Assembly (NCBI GenBank): GCA_947594335.1
Contig: CANQEC010000156.1
Location: 1 to 6,124, forward strand
Direction of reading: 5' to 3'
DNA: 6,124 nt
Source of the DNA: an uncultured Lachnospiraceae bacterium
GTDB taxonomy: Bacteria > Bacillota > Clostridia > Lachnospirales > Lachnospiraceae
Shown here: piece after piece, positions 6,110 to 6,124 of the stretch
Position numbering within the stretch: position 1 is the stretch's first letter
How the letters are laid out: each line of letters opens with the position of its first letter
Notes under the pieces: generated by a model
Told to the model about the DNA's origin: nothing
The model's database searches: none
Seen by the model: only the letters and a program-made list of their open reading frames with translations
Program-made: the position numbers and the translations under genes

Positions 6110-6124
6110 TTATGTATGATACTG

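Overview
The window looks like chromosomal DNA of a Gram-positive anaerobe of the Clostridia, most likely a Lachnospiraceae-type gut bacterium. This rests on strong GGAGG-type ribosome binding sites before every gene, a moderately high GC content, a DUF6077-like membrane protein, a DUF2284 protein, a single-PDZ HtrA, and a hexameric NADP-type glutamate dehydrogenase resembling those of that family. There are no mobile elements, CRISPR arrays, tRNAs or rRNAs.

Left part, minus strand (2317 down to 1): a promoter at 2289-2317 precedes a three-gene set. It runs from a polytopic DUF6077/GT-C-like membrane protein (2247-1201), to an unnamed membrane protein with four TM segments and an extracytoplasmic C-terminal domain (1070-297), to truA (from 254, cut by the window edge). 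No convincing terminator separates them, so they may be one transcript. Role assignment is firm only for truA.

Middle, plus strand: a good sigma-A-type promoter (TTGATG, 17 bp, TATACT) drives a 193-aa DUF2284 cysteine-rich protein (2526-3107). It is divergent from the membrane-protein set. The next gene, htrA (3273-4469), encodes an exported serine protease with an intact His127/Asp157/Ser239 triad and one PDZ domain. Its upstream region is the most striking signal in the window. CACAAA-like hexamers sit in strict 11-bp phase six times (C at 3115, 3126, 3137, 3148, 3159, 3170), ending just before a TATACT -10 that lacks a recognisable -35. This is the layout expected for an OmpR/PhoB-family response regulator that activates the promoter, and it fits the known control of htrA/degP genes by envelope-stress two-component systems.

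Right part, plus strand: between htrA and gdhA lies about 300 bp of non-coding DNA. It holds an unidentified set of consecutive RNA hairpins (4481-4565), a strong intrinsic terminator (4576-4643), and an independent promoter (TTGCGC, 17 bp, TATAAT). gdhA (4772-6109) follows and is complete: it makes glutamate from 2-oxoglutarate and ammonia, most likely with NADPH. The genes do not form one pathway. The window is a junction of a membrane/RNA-modification set, an envelope-stress protease unit and a nitrogen-assimilation gene.
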